From Actinomycetota bacterium (GTDB lineage: Bacteria; Actinomycetota; CADDZG01; WHSQ01), in NCBI GenBank assembly GCA_009377815.1, contig WHTI01000008.1:1-52209 (forward strand): a stretch of DNA of 52,209 nt, in the 5' to 3' direction. How positions within the stretch are numbered: position 1 is the first letter of the stretch; every line of letters starts with the position of its first letter. The notes beneath the pieces were generated by a model, which ran no database searches, was not told the DNA's origin, and saw only the letters and a program-made list of their open reading frames with translations. Shown piece after piece: positions 16,951 through 24,971 of the stretch. The translations under genes and the position numbers were made by a program.

Positions 16951-17880
16951 TCAGTAACCGAGGGCCGGATCGACCAGCCCTTCGAGGGGATCGCCCCGGC
17001 CGAACGCGGCGACGTTCCGCTCGACGAGGCCCGCGAGTACCGGCAGGGCCATGTCCCAGGTGTTGGCCACGTGCGGCGTGATGATCGCGTTGGCGAGCTC
17101 GAACAGCGGATGACCGTCCGGCAGCGGCTCCGGATCGGTAACGTCGAGTGCCGCTCCCCCGATGGTGCCCGCCCGGAGCGCGTCGACGAGACCGTTGGTA
17201 TCGACCAACGACCCGCGCGCCACGTTGATCAGCCACGCGTCGTCCTTCATCGCCTCAAAGCGAGTGGCGTTGAACATCCGGTGAGTCTCGGGCGTGGCCG
17301 CGGCTGCGATCGCAACGAAGTCGGCGAGGCCTAGGACCTCAACCAGGGAATCGACCTTGACGGTGCGAGCGGCTCCCGGTACCGGATCCCCCGAGCGATT
17401 CACCACGATCACCTCGGTCCTCAACGGACGAAGCATCTCGATGAGCGAACTCCCTATCCCCCCGCCACCGACGATGGCGACCGTTGACGCTCCGAGGCGC
17501 CGCTCCGGTGCTCCCCGTCCGGGTCTACCGAGCCAGGTCGCGGAACGGATGTGCACGTTGAGGCGACGAGCCGCCGCCAGCAGAAGCGCTAGCGCGTGCT
17601 CCGCGGTCGAGGGGCCGTAGATCCCCTTGGCGCAGGTCCACGTGTGGGCATCGTCGATGGTTCCGGCGGCGACGAACTTCTCGATCCCGGCGAACGGAAG
17701 CTGTATCCACGTCGCCGAAGAGGTCGTGAGTAGCTCGGTGAGGGCTTCGGGGTGGGCGGGATCGGTCCACACGATCGCGTCCGCATCGGTCGCGTCGACC
17801 AACTCGCCGCCGCCGGCCACCACCGCGCCGGTGAGTTCATCGGTCGCGCGCGGAGCGACCGCTACGCGCGCCCGACCCAC
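16951..17880 (-). CDS. D-2-hydroxyacid dehydrogenase
   Basis: 309 aa from GTG 17880. The NAD(P)-binding Rossmann motif is VAIVGGGGIGSSL, with the full family signature around it. The catalytic Arg is in INVARGSLVDT, the Glu in DVTDPEPLPDGHP, and the His in IITPHVANTWD. The substrate is undefined (glyoxylate/hydroxypyruvate or phosphoglycerate-like families all share these residues). The start codon abuts the stop of the small zinc-ribbon gene, so both probably belong to the ftsH transcript. Confidence 0.9.
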   Translation of the reverse strand: MGRARVAVAPRATDELTGAVVAGGGELVDATDADAIVWTDPAHPEALTELLTTSSATWIQLPFAGIEKFVAAGTIDDAHTWTCAKGIYGPSTAEHALALLLAAARRLNVHIRSATWLGRPGRGAPERRLGASTVAIVGGGGIGSSLIEMLRPLRTEVIVVNRSGDPVPGAARTVKVDSLVEVLGLADFVAIAAAATPETHRMFNATRFEAMKDDAWLINVARGSLVDTNGLVDALRAGTIGGAALDVTDPEPLPDGHPLFELANAIITPHVANTWDMALPVLAGLVERNVAAFGRGDPLEGLVDPALGY

Positions 17881-18030
17881 CTATAGAAGGGGTTCGGACG
17901 CGGGATCTACTTCGGTCCCGCCGCAGCTCGGGCAGACCGCGTCGCCACCGTCATGGCTGAAGGTGTCTCCGCATTCGGAACACCGGAGAACCATCAGTGT
18001 CGCTTCTACGCTCGGATCTTCCAGAGCCAT
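17881..18030 (-). CDS. 49-aa zinc-ribbon protein
   Basis: A small ORF between ftsH and the dehydrogenase gene. It encodes 49 aa with two CxxC pairs, CSECG and CPSCGG, 16 residues apart, plus a FSHDGG turn between them: a FmdB/rubredoxin-like zinc ribbon. The ATG (18030) is preceded by GAGGGG and lies 9 bp after the ftsH stop. Its TAG touches the next GTG without a gap. Tight spacing and intact ribbon geometry argue that it is real. Function unknown. Confidence 0.8.
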   Translation of the reverse strand: MALEDPSVEATLMVLRCSECGDTFSHDGGDAVCPSCGGTEVDPASEPLL

Positions 18031-18039
18031 GCCCCGAGG

Positions 18040-19974
18040 TTACCCCTCTGGAGCAACCTCGGACGATGAACCTTTCGCGAGCTCCACGGTGGTCCCGAAG
18101 TAGGCGTCGAGATCCTTGCGGTCGAGGGACTCTTTCTCCAGCAGGATCTCCGCCAGCCCGTCCATGTCGTCGCGGTGCTCCTCGATGATCTTGCGGGCCT
18201 TGTCCCGGCCCTCGAGGAGGATCGCCTTCACCTCTCGATCGATCGCCACCTCGGTCTCGTCGGAGACCGTGTCCCCCTGCCGGAACGCGGGCGACAGGAA
18301 CCGGGGGCCGTTGTCGGCGATGTTGATCGGGCCGACGACCTCCGACATGCCGAACTCCATTACCATCCGGCGTGCGATCTCGGTGGCGCGCCTCAGGTCG
18401 TCGTGGGCTCCAGTCGTCGCGAAGCCGAAGATGATGTCCTCCGCCGAGCGACCTCCCAGCAGAACCGCGATCCGATCCCTCAGCTCAGGCTCCGACATGA
18501 GGTAACGCTCCTCCTCGGGCAGCTGTTGCGTGTAGCCAAGCGCTCCGATCCCCCGCGGGATGATCGAGACCCGGTGGACCGGGTCGGCGTTCTCAACGAA
18601 CAAAGCCACCATCGCGTGACCGAGCTCGTGATAAGCGACCAGGCGGCGCTCTTTGTCGGACAGCACGGTCGAGCGTCGCTCGAGCCCTGCGATCACGCGG
18701 TCGATCGCTTCCTCGATGTCGTGCATGTCCACGACCTGACTGTCCCTGCGCGCTGCGAGTAACGCACCCTCATTGATGATGTTGGCCAGCTGCGCCCCCG
18801 AGAAGCCGGGGGTCCGGCGGGCGATCACCTTCAGATCGACGTCTGCCGACACGTTGACATCGCGCGCGTGAATGTTGAGGATCGCCTCGCGGCCCTTGAT
18901 GTCGGGCAGGTTGACCACGATCTGGCGGTCGAACCGGCCCGGTCTTACGAGCGCTTGATCGAGCACCTCGGGGCGGTTCGATGCGGCGATGATGATCACC
19001 CCCGAGTTCGGCTCGAATCCGTCCATCTCGGTTAGCAACTGCTGCAGGGTCTGCTCCTGCTCCTGGTGCGACCCCAGTTGGTTCCCGGCCGCGCCCGATC
19101 GGGCCTGACCGATCGAATCGATCTCATCCATGAACACGATCGCCGGCGCTCGCTCACGCGCCTGCTGGAACAGGTCTCTCATCCGGGCGGCACCGAGACC
19201 GACGAACATCTCGATGAACTCCGACGCGGCGATGTAGAAGAACGGGACCTCGGCCTCGCCTGCGATAGCGCGTGCTAACAACGTCTTACCGGTTCCCGGT
19301 GGACCCACCAGCAGCACACCCTTCGGGATCCTGGCCCCCACCGCCTCGTACTTCTTGGGGTTCTTTAAGTAGTCGACGAGCTCGACCAGTTCGGTCTCGA
19401 CCTCATCGACCCCCGCAACGTCGGCGAAGGTCGTCTTCATGTCGGTGCGGTCGTAGAGCTTCGCCTTGTTCTTGCCGATCTGGAGGGGTCCCCCGGCTCC
19501 GCCTCCCATCTGGTTACGGAGCCGCCGGAAGATGAAGAAGTAGTAGAGGCCCCCGATGATCGCGAACGGGAGGATCCAGCCGAACAGGAGTCCGGTCCAC
19601 AGGCTGGGCTGGCGGCCGGTCCAGTCGACCTCGTTGCCCGAGAGGATCTTGCCGAGCTCGAAGGTGTCGTACCCGGGCGGAAGCGTGGTGGTGAACTCCT
19701 TGGTGTCCTCGCCGTCGGAGTACTCCCCGCTCACTGAGGTGTCGGTGACGGTCGCCGTGGTCACACTGCCATTTCGAACGAGGTTCAGGAAGCGCGAGAA
19801 GTCGATCTCGTCGCGGGCTCCCACGAGCGAGGTCTGGAAGATAAAGAGCACGGCCAGTCCGGCGACGATCCACCCGATCGTCAGATTCCTCTGCCGTTGG
19901 TTGTCGGGCGGCTTCGGTGGCCCGCCGGCGGGGGGCGTCGTTTTCTTCCGGCGTTCTCGCATCTTGTCCACCAT
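18040..19974 (-). CDS. ftsH: ATP-dependent zinc metalloprotease FtsH
   Basis: 644 aa, membrane-anchored AAA+ protease for misfolded membrane proteins and short-lived regulators. TM helices are at about 32–50 and 126–150, flanking the extracytoplasmic domain. Walker A is GPPGTGKT (224–231), Walker B IVFMDEID (279–286), and the arginine-finger region [11 protein letters not shown]. The protease site is HELGH (449–453), where most FtsH have HEAGH. The N-terminus is unusually Pro/Lys rich. It starts at ATG 19974 (ATG 19962 is also possible). It heads the transcript into the zinc ribbon and dehydrogenase genes. Confidence 0.96.
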   Translation of the reverse strand: MVDKMRERRKKTTPPAGGPPKPPDNQRQRNLTIGWIVAGLAVLFIFQTSLVGARDEIDFSRFLNLVRNGSVTTATVTDTSVSGEYSDGEDTKEFTTTLPPGYDTFELGKILSGNEVDWTGRQPSLWTGLLFGWILPFAIIGGLYYFFIFRRLRNQMGGGAGGPLQIGKNKAKLYDRTDMKTTFADVAGVDEVETELVELVDYLKNPKKYEAVGARIPKGVLLVGPPGTGKTLLARAIAGEAEVPFFYIAASEFIEMFVGLGAARMRDLFQQARERAPAIVFMDEIDSIGQARSGAAGNQLGSHQEQEQTLQQLLTEMDGFEPNSGVIIIAASNRPEVLDQALVRPGRFDRQIVVNLPDIKGREAILNIHARDVNVSADVDLKVIARRTPGFSGAQLANIINEGALLAARRDSQVVDMHDIEEAIDRVIAGLERRSTVLSDKERRLVAYHELGHAMVALFVENADPVHRVSIIPRGIGALGYTQQLPEEERYLMSEPELRDRIAVLLGGRSAEDIIFGFATTGAHDDLRRATEIARRMVMEFGMSEVVGPINIADNGPRFLSPAFRQGDTVSDETEVAIDREVKAILLEGRDKARKIIEEHRDDMDGLAEILLEKESLDRKDLDAYFGTTVELAKGSSSEVAPEG

Positions 19975-20021
19975 GCCTCAGACCCTAGTGCACCCTCGAT
20001 CCAACTTCCGGAGTGCTGTGG

Positions 20022-20381
20022 TCAGGAGCGAAGTTTCGCTCTCTTCGTCTTCGACCGGTTCTTAGACATCGACCGAAAGGTCAGGACCACGACGATGGCG
20101 GTTATCTGTCCCCACAGGATCGTACGTCCCAGGTCGAAGGCGGGGCGCCACACCGCATCTCCATCGGTGAGTACGTAAACGCCCGCCGGCCGAGCGGTGA
20201 CGGCGAATCCCAGCCCGGAACCACCCGCGTCACTGCCATCGGTGCCGCCGCCTCCCCCGCCACCGCCTCGTACCGACGCGACCGGGATGACGGTCATCCC
20301 GTCCTTCTCGATCGGATCACCGTAGACGCGCTTGACGGTCATCGCGTCCTTGACCTCTGACAACAGTTCCGTGTACTCCAT
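20022..20381 (-). CDS. GerW/YtfJ-family protein
   Basis: 119 aa. The N-terminus with VYGDPIEKDGMTVIPVASV, then a run of eight glycines and a GFAVTARPAGVYVL segment, matches the GerW (spore YtfJ) family. A C-terminal hydrophobic segment (about 86–102) suggests membrane attachment. In Bacillus the protein is spore-associated, but homologues are common in non-sporulating actinobacteria, so no sporulation is implied. It lies 47 bp upstream of ftsH on the same strand and may be cotranscribed. Confidence 0.8.
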   Translation of the reverse strand: MEYTELLSEVKDAMTVKRVYGDPIEKDGMTVIPVASVRGGGGGGGGTDGSDAGGSGLGFAVTARPAGVYVLTDGDAVWRPAFDLGRTILWGQITAIVVVLTFRSMSKNRSKTKRAKLRS

Positions 20382-20416
20382 GCCTCAACCTCCGCTCTAC
20401 CGCCGCTCCGGGTGCG

Positions 20417-20505
20417 TTGCACACTACCCACACCGCAAACTGATATCCGGGGGGCGAGAGGCCCCCGTGTTAACCTGGGCGCCAGGAACGGCAGGGTGCC
20501 GTTCC
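20417..20505 (+). promoter_or_regulatory. Candidate promoter and hairpin-rich leader of the DEAD-box helicase gene
   Basis: TTGCAC at 20417–20422 and TGATAT at 20441–20446 are spaced by 18 bp and could be -35/-10 boxes. They are followed by three stem-loops: CGGGGG/CCCCCG (20448–20467), CCTGG/CCAGG (20474–20486), and a 9-bp perfect stem GGAACGGCA / TGCCGTTCC around GGG (20485–20505). The second and third overlap and cannot form together. About 165 nt would be untranslated. This could be a cold-shock-type or autoregulatory leader; that role is inference. Confidence 0.45.
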
Positions 20506-20619
20506 GTGAGGGTTTCGACTTCCCGCTCCTCTTCATGGGCTCGAGATGCTGGATCCCTCGCCCGTTACAGAGAACCTCGGCGATAAATCCGCGCCCGAGG
20601 AAGAACAGGAGCAGATCAC

Positions 20620-21810
20620 ATGTCCGAAAGGACCTTTGCAGAACTCGGCGTGTCCACGCCCGTCGTGGAGGCGCTCGCCACCAAAGGGATCATCGAGCCG
20701 TTCCAGATCCAAGCACTCGTGATGGACGACGCGCTGGCAGGCAAGGACGTCCTCGCCAAGAGCCGCACCGGCTCGGGCAAGACGCTCGCCTTCGCCATCC
20801 CCATCGTCGAGCAGATCGATCGGGAGGATCCCAAACCCTCGGTCGTCGTGCTCGTACCTACCCGTGAACTCGCGGTCCAGGTGACCGAGGAGACCGCCGC
20901 GATCGCCCAGGCCCGCGGCCTCAAGGTCGCGTCTGTCTACGGAGGTGTTGATCTCCGTCGCCAGGCCGATCAAGCCGCCCGCGCTCATATCCTCATCGCC
21001 ACCCCGGGCCGGCTCGAGGATCTCGTCACGCGCAGGATGCTGTCCCTGTCACAGGTCAAGATCGTCGTTCTCGACGAAGCCGACCGGATGCTCGACATGG
21101 GTTTCCTGCCGCAGGTCAACAAGCTCGTCGCCCGTATCCCCAAAGAACGTCAGACGATGTTCTTCTCGGCGACCCTCGACGGACAGATCGGGCTCCTCGC
21201 CCAGCGCTTCACGCGCGATGCGTCCCGCCATGAGATCGAGAACAAGACGCCAACCGTTGATGAGGTCGGACACCGCTTCATCATGGTCACCGCCGGCGGC
21301 AAGGTGCAGGCGCTTGCCGATGTGCTCACCGACGAGGACCGCGGACTCGCGCTCGTTTTCGTGCGAACCAAGCGCGGCGCCGACCGGCTCGTCGATCGAC
21401 TCAAGCAGCGCGGTGTCAAGGCGGTCGCCATGCACGGAGACCTCACCCAGGCGGCGCGACAGAATGCACTCGCGGCGTTCGACGGGGGCAGGGTCGACAC
21501 CTTGATCGCGACCGATGTCGCCGCTCGCGGTCTCGACCTCGACGACATCACCCACGTGATCAACTTCGACCCCCCGGACGACGACAAGTCGTACGTGCAC
21601 CGGGTCGGACGCACCGCCCGCGCCGGACGCTCGGGCGTCGGCGTCACGCTCGTGATGCCAGATCAGCGCCACGAGGTCTCCCGAATGGCCGACCGTCTCA
21701 AGATAGGAAAGCAGTTCGAAGAGACCACGGGCCACAAGGTTGCACCCCCGATGCTGGTCTACTCCTCCCGCCGCGGCCGCCGGCGCAACTCCGTAGGAGC
21801 CCGCCGCTAA
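20620..21810 (+). CDS. DEAD-box RNA helicase
   Basis: 396 aa, essentially the two RecA domains without a long tail. The motifs are intact: Q-motif region (FAELGVSTP ... PFQIQALVM), motif I SRTGSGKT (48–55), Ia PTRELAVQ, Ib TPGR, II DEAD (152–155), III SAT (183–185), V ATDVAARGLDL and VI HRVGRTARAGRSG. The C-terminus is a short basic tail rich in Arg. It probably unwinds mRNA or rRNA duplexes (RhlE/CsdA-like). The start at ATG 20620 has AGGAG 8–9 nt upstream. The long structured leader suggests post-transcriptional control. Confidence 0.94.
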   Translation: MSERTFAELGVSTPVVEALATKGIIEPFQIQALVMDDALAGKDVLAKSRTGSGKTLAFAIPIVEQIDREDPKPSVVVLVPTRELAVQVTEETAAIAQARGLKVASVYGGVDLRRQADQAARAHILIATPGRLEDLVTRRMLSLSQVKIVVLDEADRMLDMGFLPQVNKLVARIPKERQTMFFSATLDGQIGLLAQRFTRDASRHEIENKTPTVDEVGHRFIMVTAGGKVQALADVLTDEDRGLALVFVRTKRGADRLVDRLKQRGVKAVAMHGDLTQAARQNALAAFDGGRVDTLIATDVAARGLDLDDITHVINFDPPDDDKSYVHRVGRTARAGRSGVGVTLVMPDQRHEVSRMADRLKIGKQFEETTGHKVAPPMLVYSSRRGRRRNSVGARR

Positions 21811-21828
21811 GCAGCCTTGGCTTCCGCA

Positions 21829-21890
21829 GTTCGTCGAGACGAACTACTTCTGTATCCGCGAGTGCTTAGCCTGGCATCGAGTCTCCGACC
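21829..21890 (+). repeat. Left inverted repeat of the DUF222–HNH element
   Basis: Begins with the palindrome GTTCGT–CGAG–ACGAAC, then CTTCTG, a variable part, TGGCAT, GAGTC and CCGACC. The reverse complement of 23382–23443 matches it at 47/62 positions by hand alignment. It lies between the helicase stop (21810) and the DUF222 stop (21899). Confidence 0.75.
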
Positions 21891-21898
21891 CGATGGGT

Positions 21899-23305
21899 CT
21901 AGGGGTCCGGCCCGTCGCGTTCCGAGGGAGTTGCGTCCTCGTCGTGAGGTTCAGGCGGTACCCAGTCGTCGTCCGACTGGTCTAACTCGATCGCTCCGGC
22001 TTCCTTGAGCACCCGGTAGCGGTCCCGCAGGGCGAGATCGACGACGTAGGCGAGGTTCCCCTCCTCACCGCCCCAGCCGGGAAGACACGTCCCCGGGGTG
22101 ACCTCGACCCCGCGTTCGCGATTCACACTCGCTATCCCGGCCCCGCTCGCGGTGATCGGTCCTCGCTCGATGATCTGCCCGAAGTGGTCCCGGAACAGGA
22201 GCTCACCCGAAGCGGTCTTCTCGATCGTGACCAGGCGATCGTGGAACAGGCGGTGGTGGGTCCAGCAGAACGGCCACTCGTTCATCAGTTCGGTCGTCCC
22301 GCCCTCTGAGACCCACTTGTAGTGATGGTTCTCGAGGTAGGCGGTGCGAGCGCATCCGGGGAACGCGCAGCACTGATCGCGTGCCGCGATCGCCCGCTTG
22401 AGGGCGGCGTTCGCCCTCCTCCGGTCCGAGACCGTAAGGATGTTGGCGTCGTGATGGATCATCTCGACCAGCGAACAGCCGCCGGCGAGCAGTTCCTTGA
22501 CGGTATCGATCCCGGTGATGCCGCCGCCGTCGATCTTGGCGACTCCCTCGCCCTTAAGGAGGTCTTCGAGATCGACGTGGAGAGTCACGAGATGACGCTC
22601 GTGGTTCTTCCTGATGCCGTCGCCTCCCGCCATGAAGCTTTCGGCGATGTGCGACAGGCAATCGGCAAGTCGGGCCCCGAAGGGATCATCGGCCGAGTCA
22701 TCGAGGCCACGGTCGTCTCGTTCCATCAGCTCCGAGAGAGCAGCCTCGAGCGCCTTATCGATCAGCGCTCCCGTGGCCGAGGACATCCCCCCGTTGATGG
22801 TCCACGACCCGTCGCCCCGGTGCCCGGTGGTGAGGACTCGCTCCCTGTGGGCGGTGTCGCCCTCGGTCCGAAGCGCCTTGCGGTAGTGGCTCGCGAAGCG
22901 GGCCAGCTGGGCACCCGAGAGCCCGAGTGCCTTCTCAAGCAGACGGGCCTCGATCTCGGGCTCGGCGATCGAGACCAGGATCCCGACCTGCTGGAGCGAC
23001 AGTCGCCCCTCTGAGAATGCCTTCCTGATGAGCGGCAGATCCTTGAGTCCCACCGCGATCTCAAGCATCCGGTTGGCCTCGTGCGGGGTCAGTCCCAGCT
23101 TCCAGGTGAGGAACGCCTGGGGAGAGACGACCCCGTCGTGGCGGGTCCAATAGCCCGCTTCGAGGTGCTCGCCGATCATCGCGACATGCGCCGCCATGGC
23201 GGCATTGATCTCGCCCTGGTGGGCGGTCATGCGGTCCTCGAGCTCGAGCCACGCCCGGTCGTGCTCGTCCTCTACCTCAAGGGCCTCCACTGGCATAGCG
23301 AACAT
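21899..23305 (-). CDS. DUF222 domain HNH endonuclease (13E12-like)
   Basis: 468 aa from ATG 23305, or 465 aa from ATG 23296; the open frame up to 23410 contains the promoter and is not coding. An N-terminal helical DUF222 domain (about 20–300) is followed by an HNH domain: CCAFPGCARTAYLENHHYKW, then FCWTHHRLFHD. The Cys pairs and the HH/His residues fit a zinc-stabilised nuclease. The acidic tail is rich in Asp/Glu/Pro. The gene is monocistronic, with a strong promoter and LexA box at its 5' end, so it should be DNA-damage inducible. Related proteins in M. tuberculosis are in the SOS regulon. The DNA target is unknown. Confidence 0.9.
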   Translation of the reverse strand: MFAMPVEALEVEDEHDRAWLELEDRMTAHQGEINAAMAAHVAMIGEHLEAGYWTRHDGVVSPQAFLTWKLGLTPHEANRMLEIAVGLKDLPLIRKAFSEGRLSLQQVGILVSIAEPEIEARLLEKALGLSGAQLARFASHYRKALRTEGDTAHRERVLTTGHRGDGSWTINGGMSSATGALIDKALEAALSELMERDDRGLDDSADDPFGARLADCLSHIAESFMAGGDGIRKNHERHLVTLHVDLEDLLKGEGVAKIDGGGITGIDTVKELLAGGCSLVEMIHHDANILTVSDRRRANAALKRAIAARDQCCAFPGCARTAYLENHHYKWVSEGGTTELMNEWPFCWTHHRLFHDRLVTIEKTASGELLFRDHFGQIIERGPITASGAGIASVNRERGVEVTPGTCLPGWGGEEGNLAYVVDLALRDRYRVLKEAGAIELDQSDDDWVPPEPHDEDATPSERDGPDP

Positions 23306-23341
23306 ATGTTCGATAGTAGGGCATATCGCCCGATCGCGCAA
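23299..23341 (-). promoter_or_regulatory. SOS-controlled promoter: LexA box with -10 and -35
   Basis: CGAACATATGTTCG at 23299–23312 is a perfect 14-bp palindrome fitting the actinobacterial LexA box CGAAC-N4-GTTCG. Directly upstream on the minus strand lie TACTAT (23318–23313) and TTGCGC (23341–23336), spaced by exactly 17 bp. The box covers the expected transcription start and includes the ATG at 23305. The mRNA is therefore probably leaderless or nearly so, and LexA would block initiation. Confidence 0.85.
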
Positions 23342-23381
23342 GTCGGGATCGCAAATCGAGCCCAAGGTTCCGGTGAAACCA

Positions 23382-23446
23382 GGTCGGGGACTCCATGCCA
23401 AGCAAGGCACCGTGAATCCAGAAGCCGTTCGTCTCGACGAACGGCC
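23382..23446 (-). repeat. Right inverted repeat of the DUF222–HNH element, with 22-bp palindromic tip
   Basis: Reverse-complement partner of 21829–21890 (core 23382–23443). Its tip is extended to a 9-bp-arm hairpin, arms GCCGTTCGT and ACGAACGGC around CTCG (23425–23446). A very similar hairpin occurs at 42956–42977, and similarity continues outward (AACAGA, then GGCG), so the tip belongs to a dispersed repeat family. Confidence 0.7.
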
Positions 23447-23652
23447 AAACAGATAGGCGATCTGGGGGGCAGGACCGCCCTCTAGGTCCTGCGGGGGAAT
23501 CTGCTGGGGAACAGATCAATGCGGGCCCACCCCCCGGATCGTCCATCGACGTTCCTGCTTTCTACTACTACACTTGTAGTACAGGGGTCGTCAAGGTCGG
23601 CTACCCGACAGCCCGACCGTGCCCTCCCTAGGGAGGCAACTATCCTCAGGCG
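23447..23652. other. Palindrome-rich non-coding stretch between the HNH element and pepT
   Basis: This is the rest of the only long gene-free region (23306–23652, 347 bp). I find no ORF. It contains nested inverted repeats: GATCTG (23460) with CAGATC (23513), enclosing GCAGGACC / GGTCCTGC (23470–23493); a BlaI-type dyad (23566–23581); GGTCGG / CCGACC (23595–23618); and the perfect palindrome CCTCCCTAGGGAGG (23623–23636). A structured RNA, a promoter region for pepT and remains of an insertion site are all possible. Confidence 0.45.
23566..23581. promoter_or_regulatory. BlaI/MecI-type dyad upstream of pepT
   Basis: TACTACA–CT–TGTAGTA is a perfect 7-bp-arm inverted repeat with the TACA-NN-TGTA core recognised by BlaI/MecI-family repressors. 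It lies about 70 bp before the pepT start. No such repressor is encoded in the window. The match rests on the core motif only. Confidence 0.4.
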
Positions 23653-24912
23653 ATGACAGATCACGCTCCGTACACCTCGCCCCTGGCGGCCGAACTCGGC
23701 CCCGACGTCCGCGACCGGTTCCTGCGCTACGTGACCATCGACACGCAATCCGATCCGGACTCCAGCGAGTTCCCCAGCACGGCCAAGCAGCTCGATCTCA
23801 GCCGCATGCTGGTGGATGAGCTCCAGGAACTGGGAGTTACCGACGCCCGGCTCGAGGATGGCTACGTCATGGCGTCGCTCGACGGCACGGGGTCCACCGT
23901 GGTGGCCCTGCTGGCGCACGTCGACACCACCTCCGACGCTCCGGGTGCGGGGGTCAAGCCGAGGCTGATCGAGAACTACGACGGAGGCGACATCACCTAC
24001 GACGCCGCGCCGGGGCTCCTACTCTCCCCCGTCGAGAGCCCCGATCTCCGCGCCCAGAAAGGCCGCGATGTCATCACGACCGACGGAACCACGCTTCTCG
24101 GTGCCGACGACAAGGCCGGCGTCGCCGCGATCATGACTGCGGTCCATTACCTGCACGCCCACGCCGATGCTCCCCGCCCTCCTCTCAGGATCTGTTTCAC
24201 GCCCGATGAGGAGGTCGGTAAAGGCATCTCGCATCTCGACCTCGATGCCCTGGGCGCCGAGGTCGCCTACACGCTCGACGGATCGACCGCCGGCACCATC
24301 GAGGACGAGAGCTTCTCGGCCGACGAGATGATCGTCCGTTTCACCGGCCGCCAGACTCATCCGGGCACCGCCAAGGACAAGATGGTGAACGCCATGCGCC
24401 TAGCAGGCCGGTTCCTCGATGCGCTCCCGTACGCGGAGGCTCCAGAGACGACCTCGGATCGGGAGGGTTTCGTCCACCCCTACTCGATCGAGGGGGCGGT
24501 CAGCGAGGTCACTCTCAGGCTCATCCTGCGAGACTTCGACACCGGCGTCCTCGAAGAACGAGGGCGGCGCATGACGAAGCTCGCCGAGGCCACCGCGGCC
24601 CCCTTCACCGATGCCTCGGTCGAGGTGACGATCACCGAGCAATACCGGAACATGAAGGACCATCTGCGCGAGCGCCCCGAGGTCGCGGGGATCGCCGTCC
24701 GGGCCATCGAGACAGCCGGGCTAAAGCCGATCCAGGGCTTCATCCGAGGCGGCACCGACGGCTCGATGCTCACCGCCAAGGGCCTCCCCACCCCGAACCT
24801 GTTCACCGGGATGCACGACATCCACTCCCTGAAGGAATGGGTGTCGGTCCAAGACATGGCCGACTCGGCCGCCACGATCGTCCACCTAGTTCGGGCCTGG
24901 AGCAAGCTTTAA
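23653..24912 (+). CDS. pepT: Peptidase T-like M20 tripeptidase
   Basis: 419 aa, cytosolic dinuclear zinc aminopeptidase releasing N-terminal residues from tripeptides. Ligands and catalytic residues follow the M20B pattern: H89 and D91 in LLAHVDTT, D152 in LLGADDKAG, E186/E187 in FTPDEEVGKG, D209 in YTLDG, and the last His in FTGMHDIHSLKEW. The lid domain is inserted after about residue 215 (FTGRQTHPGTAKDKM). The start MTDHAPYT at 23653 fits the family. It is followed 59 bp later by the aminotransferase gene, perhaps forming a small amino-acid utilisation unit. Confidence 0.93.
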   Translation: MTDHAPYTSPLAAELGPDVRDRFLRYVTIDTQSDPDSSEFPSTAKQLDLSRMLVDELQELGVTDARLEDGYVMASLDGTGSTVVALLAHVDTTSDAPGAGVKPRLIENYDGGDITYDAAPGLLLSPVESPDLRAQKGRDVITTDGTTLLGADDKAGVAAIMTAVHYLHAHADAPRPPLRICFTPDEEVGKGISHLDLDALGAEVAYTLDGSTAGTIEDESFSADEMIVRFTGRQTHPGTAKDKMVNAMRLAGRFLDALPYAEAPETTSDREGFVHPYSIEGAVSEVTLRLILRDFDTGVLEERGRRMTKLAEATAAPFTDASVEVTITEQYRNMKDHLRERPEVAGIAVRAIETAGLKPIQGFIRGGTDGSMLTAKGLPTPNLFTGMHDIHSLKEWVSVQDMADSAATIVHLVRAWSKL

Positions 24913-24971
24913 GAGGTAACGTCGGAGGGCGCGGAACCCCAACGACGAGGATCCGAGAATAAGGAGAACCT

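Larger units (their letters stand above)
21829..23443. mobile_element. Putative DUF222–HNH element bounded by 62-bp inverted repeats
   Basis: A 1615-bp unit with one gene (DUF222–HNH, minus strand) enclosed by inverted repeats at 21829–21890 and 23382–23443. These match at 47 of 62 positions without gaps; the outermost 16 bp (GTTCGT, CGAG, ACGAAC) are identical and themselves palindromic. The left repeat ends 8 bp before the stop codon; the right repeat begins about 76 bp upstream of the start. No clear target-site duplication is seen. This looks like a mobile or formerly mobile HNH element, but no transposase is present, so its mode of movement is unknown. The family of genes (13E12 repeats) is multicopy in mycobacteria. 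Confidence 0.55.

Noticed and set aside
20022-20381. Sporulation capability inferred from the GerW-like gene
   Set aside because: This family is widespread in non-sporulating actinobacteria and no other spore gene is present.
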